A program made the position numbers and the translations under genes. From Bifidobacterium mizhiense (GTDB taxonomy: Bacteria; Actinomycetota; Actinomycetes; Actinomycetales; Bifidobacteriaceae): a stretch of 64,000 nucleotides of DNA. Positions within the stretch are counted from its first letter, which is position 1, and each line of letters starts with the position of its first letter. The notes beneath the pieces are model-generated. The model had not been told where the DNA came from. It saw nothing but the letters and a program-made list of their open reading frames with translations, and searched no databases. The stretch lies in assembly GCF_020884755.1 (NCBI RefSeq), contig NZ_BPWE01000002.1, positions 248,001 to 312,000 of the forward strand, given 5' to 3'. Below are positions 63,769-64,000 of this stretch, piece after piece.

Positions 63769-64000
63769 TTAGTGGCGTATAGCAGCTGGCGGCTGAATCC
63801 CCATAAATTCCAGGAAATATTGTTTCATGTCGTCATCCATAAAATAGAATCTGACCCCGTTTATGCCTCTGGTCATGAGCGTATAATAACTACCGCGAAT
63901 CTGCTTATTGAAGTCTTGCTTAAATCTACTAGGATCTGTGCGTCTTAGTCCCATTGGCACTATTCCCATTCTGTGTTTATAGTTTTTCGGTACTCCGACG
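63769..64000 (-). CDS. DUF2075 family ATPase/helicase-like protein, C-terminal fragment at the window edge
   Basis: The minus-strand frame runs from the window end to a stop at 63769, so only the last ~76 residues are present: VGVPKNYKHRMG, GLRRTDPSRFKQDFNKQIRGSYYTLMTRGINGVRFYFMDDDMKQYF. NQIRGxYYxLLTRG-like text is the conserved C-terminal part of DUF2075 (superfamily 1 helicase-like, AAA) proteins, often found in mobile or defence regions. The beginning of the gene lies to the right. Function unknown; the family call is fairly sure from this motif. Confidence 0.75.
   Translation of the reverse strand, partial: VGVPKNYKHRMGIVPMGLRRTDPSRFKQDFNKQIRGSYYTLMTRGINGVRFYFMDDDMKQYFLEFMGIQPPAAIRH

Overview
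The window is a high-GC Gram-positive chromosome segment that reads as Bifidobacterium. The sequence support is a leuCD - murA - plsC - gpsA - ddl chain, an rpsF-ssb-rpsR-rplI operon, an RmlCD fusion protein, class III nrdDG, and actinobacterial-type start sites. A haem catalase, a complete cytochrome bd module (cydA, B, C, D), a type II NADH dehydrogenase and an Nramp Mn importer are unusual for gut bifidobacteria. From general knowledge they fit the oxygen-tolerant insect-gut (B. asteroides-like) lineage. The species is an inference, not a match.

Layout. 0-2 kb: end of a sugar O-acetyltransferase gene, then an overlapping GNAT-MscS pair. 2-14 kb (minus strand): leuC, leuD, three tandem CPBP membrane proteases (one apparently catalytically dead with a ~540-residue disordered N-terminus), murA, plsC, gpsA and ddl, with a divergent IclR regulator. 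15-26 kb: metallophosphoesterase, polyprenyl diphosphate synthase, and a respiratory cluster ndh - small ORF - cydB - cydD - cydC - cydA. 26-32 kb: a gltX - tRNA-Glu - tRNA-Gln unit and nrdDG, whose upstream region carries a 31-bp-spaced NrdR box pair and an 18-bp Rex/CRP-like site. 32-40 kb: a LacI regulator diverging from an ABC importer pair without an ATPase, a DUF805 protein, an unknown soluble protein, a histidine phosphatase, an MFS transporter, GtrA and a MIF-like protein. 40-42 kb: the ribosomal/ssb operon.

42-58 kb is visibly AT-richer and looks horizontally acquired. It is a rhamnose-containing surface polysaccharide locus: rmlB, fused rmlCD and rmlA, an ABC-2 exporter (Wzm/Wzt type), a GT2, a giant GT2-RgpF fusion, two large polytopic membrane proteins, and a decayed membrane-protein gene with a G9 tract. 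58-62.5 kb: a DtxR/MntR-type regulator diverging from mntH across a strong inverted repeat, followed by catalase. 62.6-64 kb: tRNA-Ser(GGA), then a decayed integrase N-terminus, degenerate AT-rich DNA and the C-terminus of a DUF2075 protein.

Functionally, ndh/cyd, mntH and catalase together suggest a respiratory and peroxide-tolerant physiology, while nrdDG supplies dNTPs when oxygen is absent. Haem synthesis genes are not seen here. No CRISPR array, intact insertion sequence or replication origin was seen.
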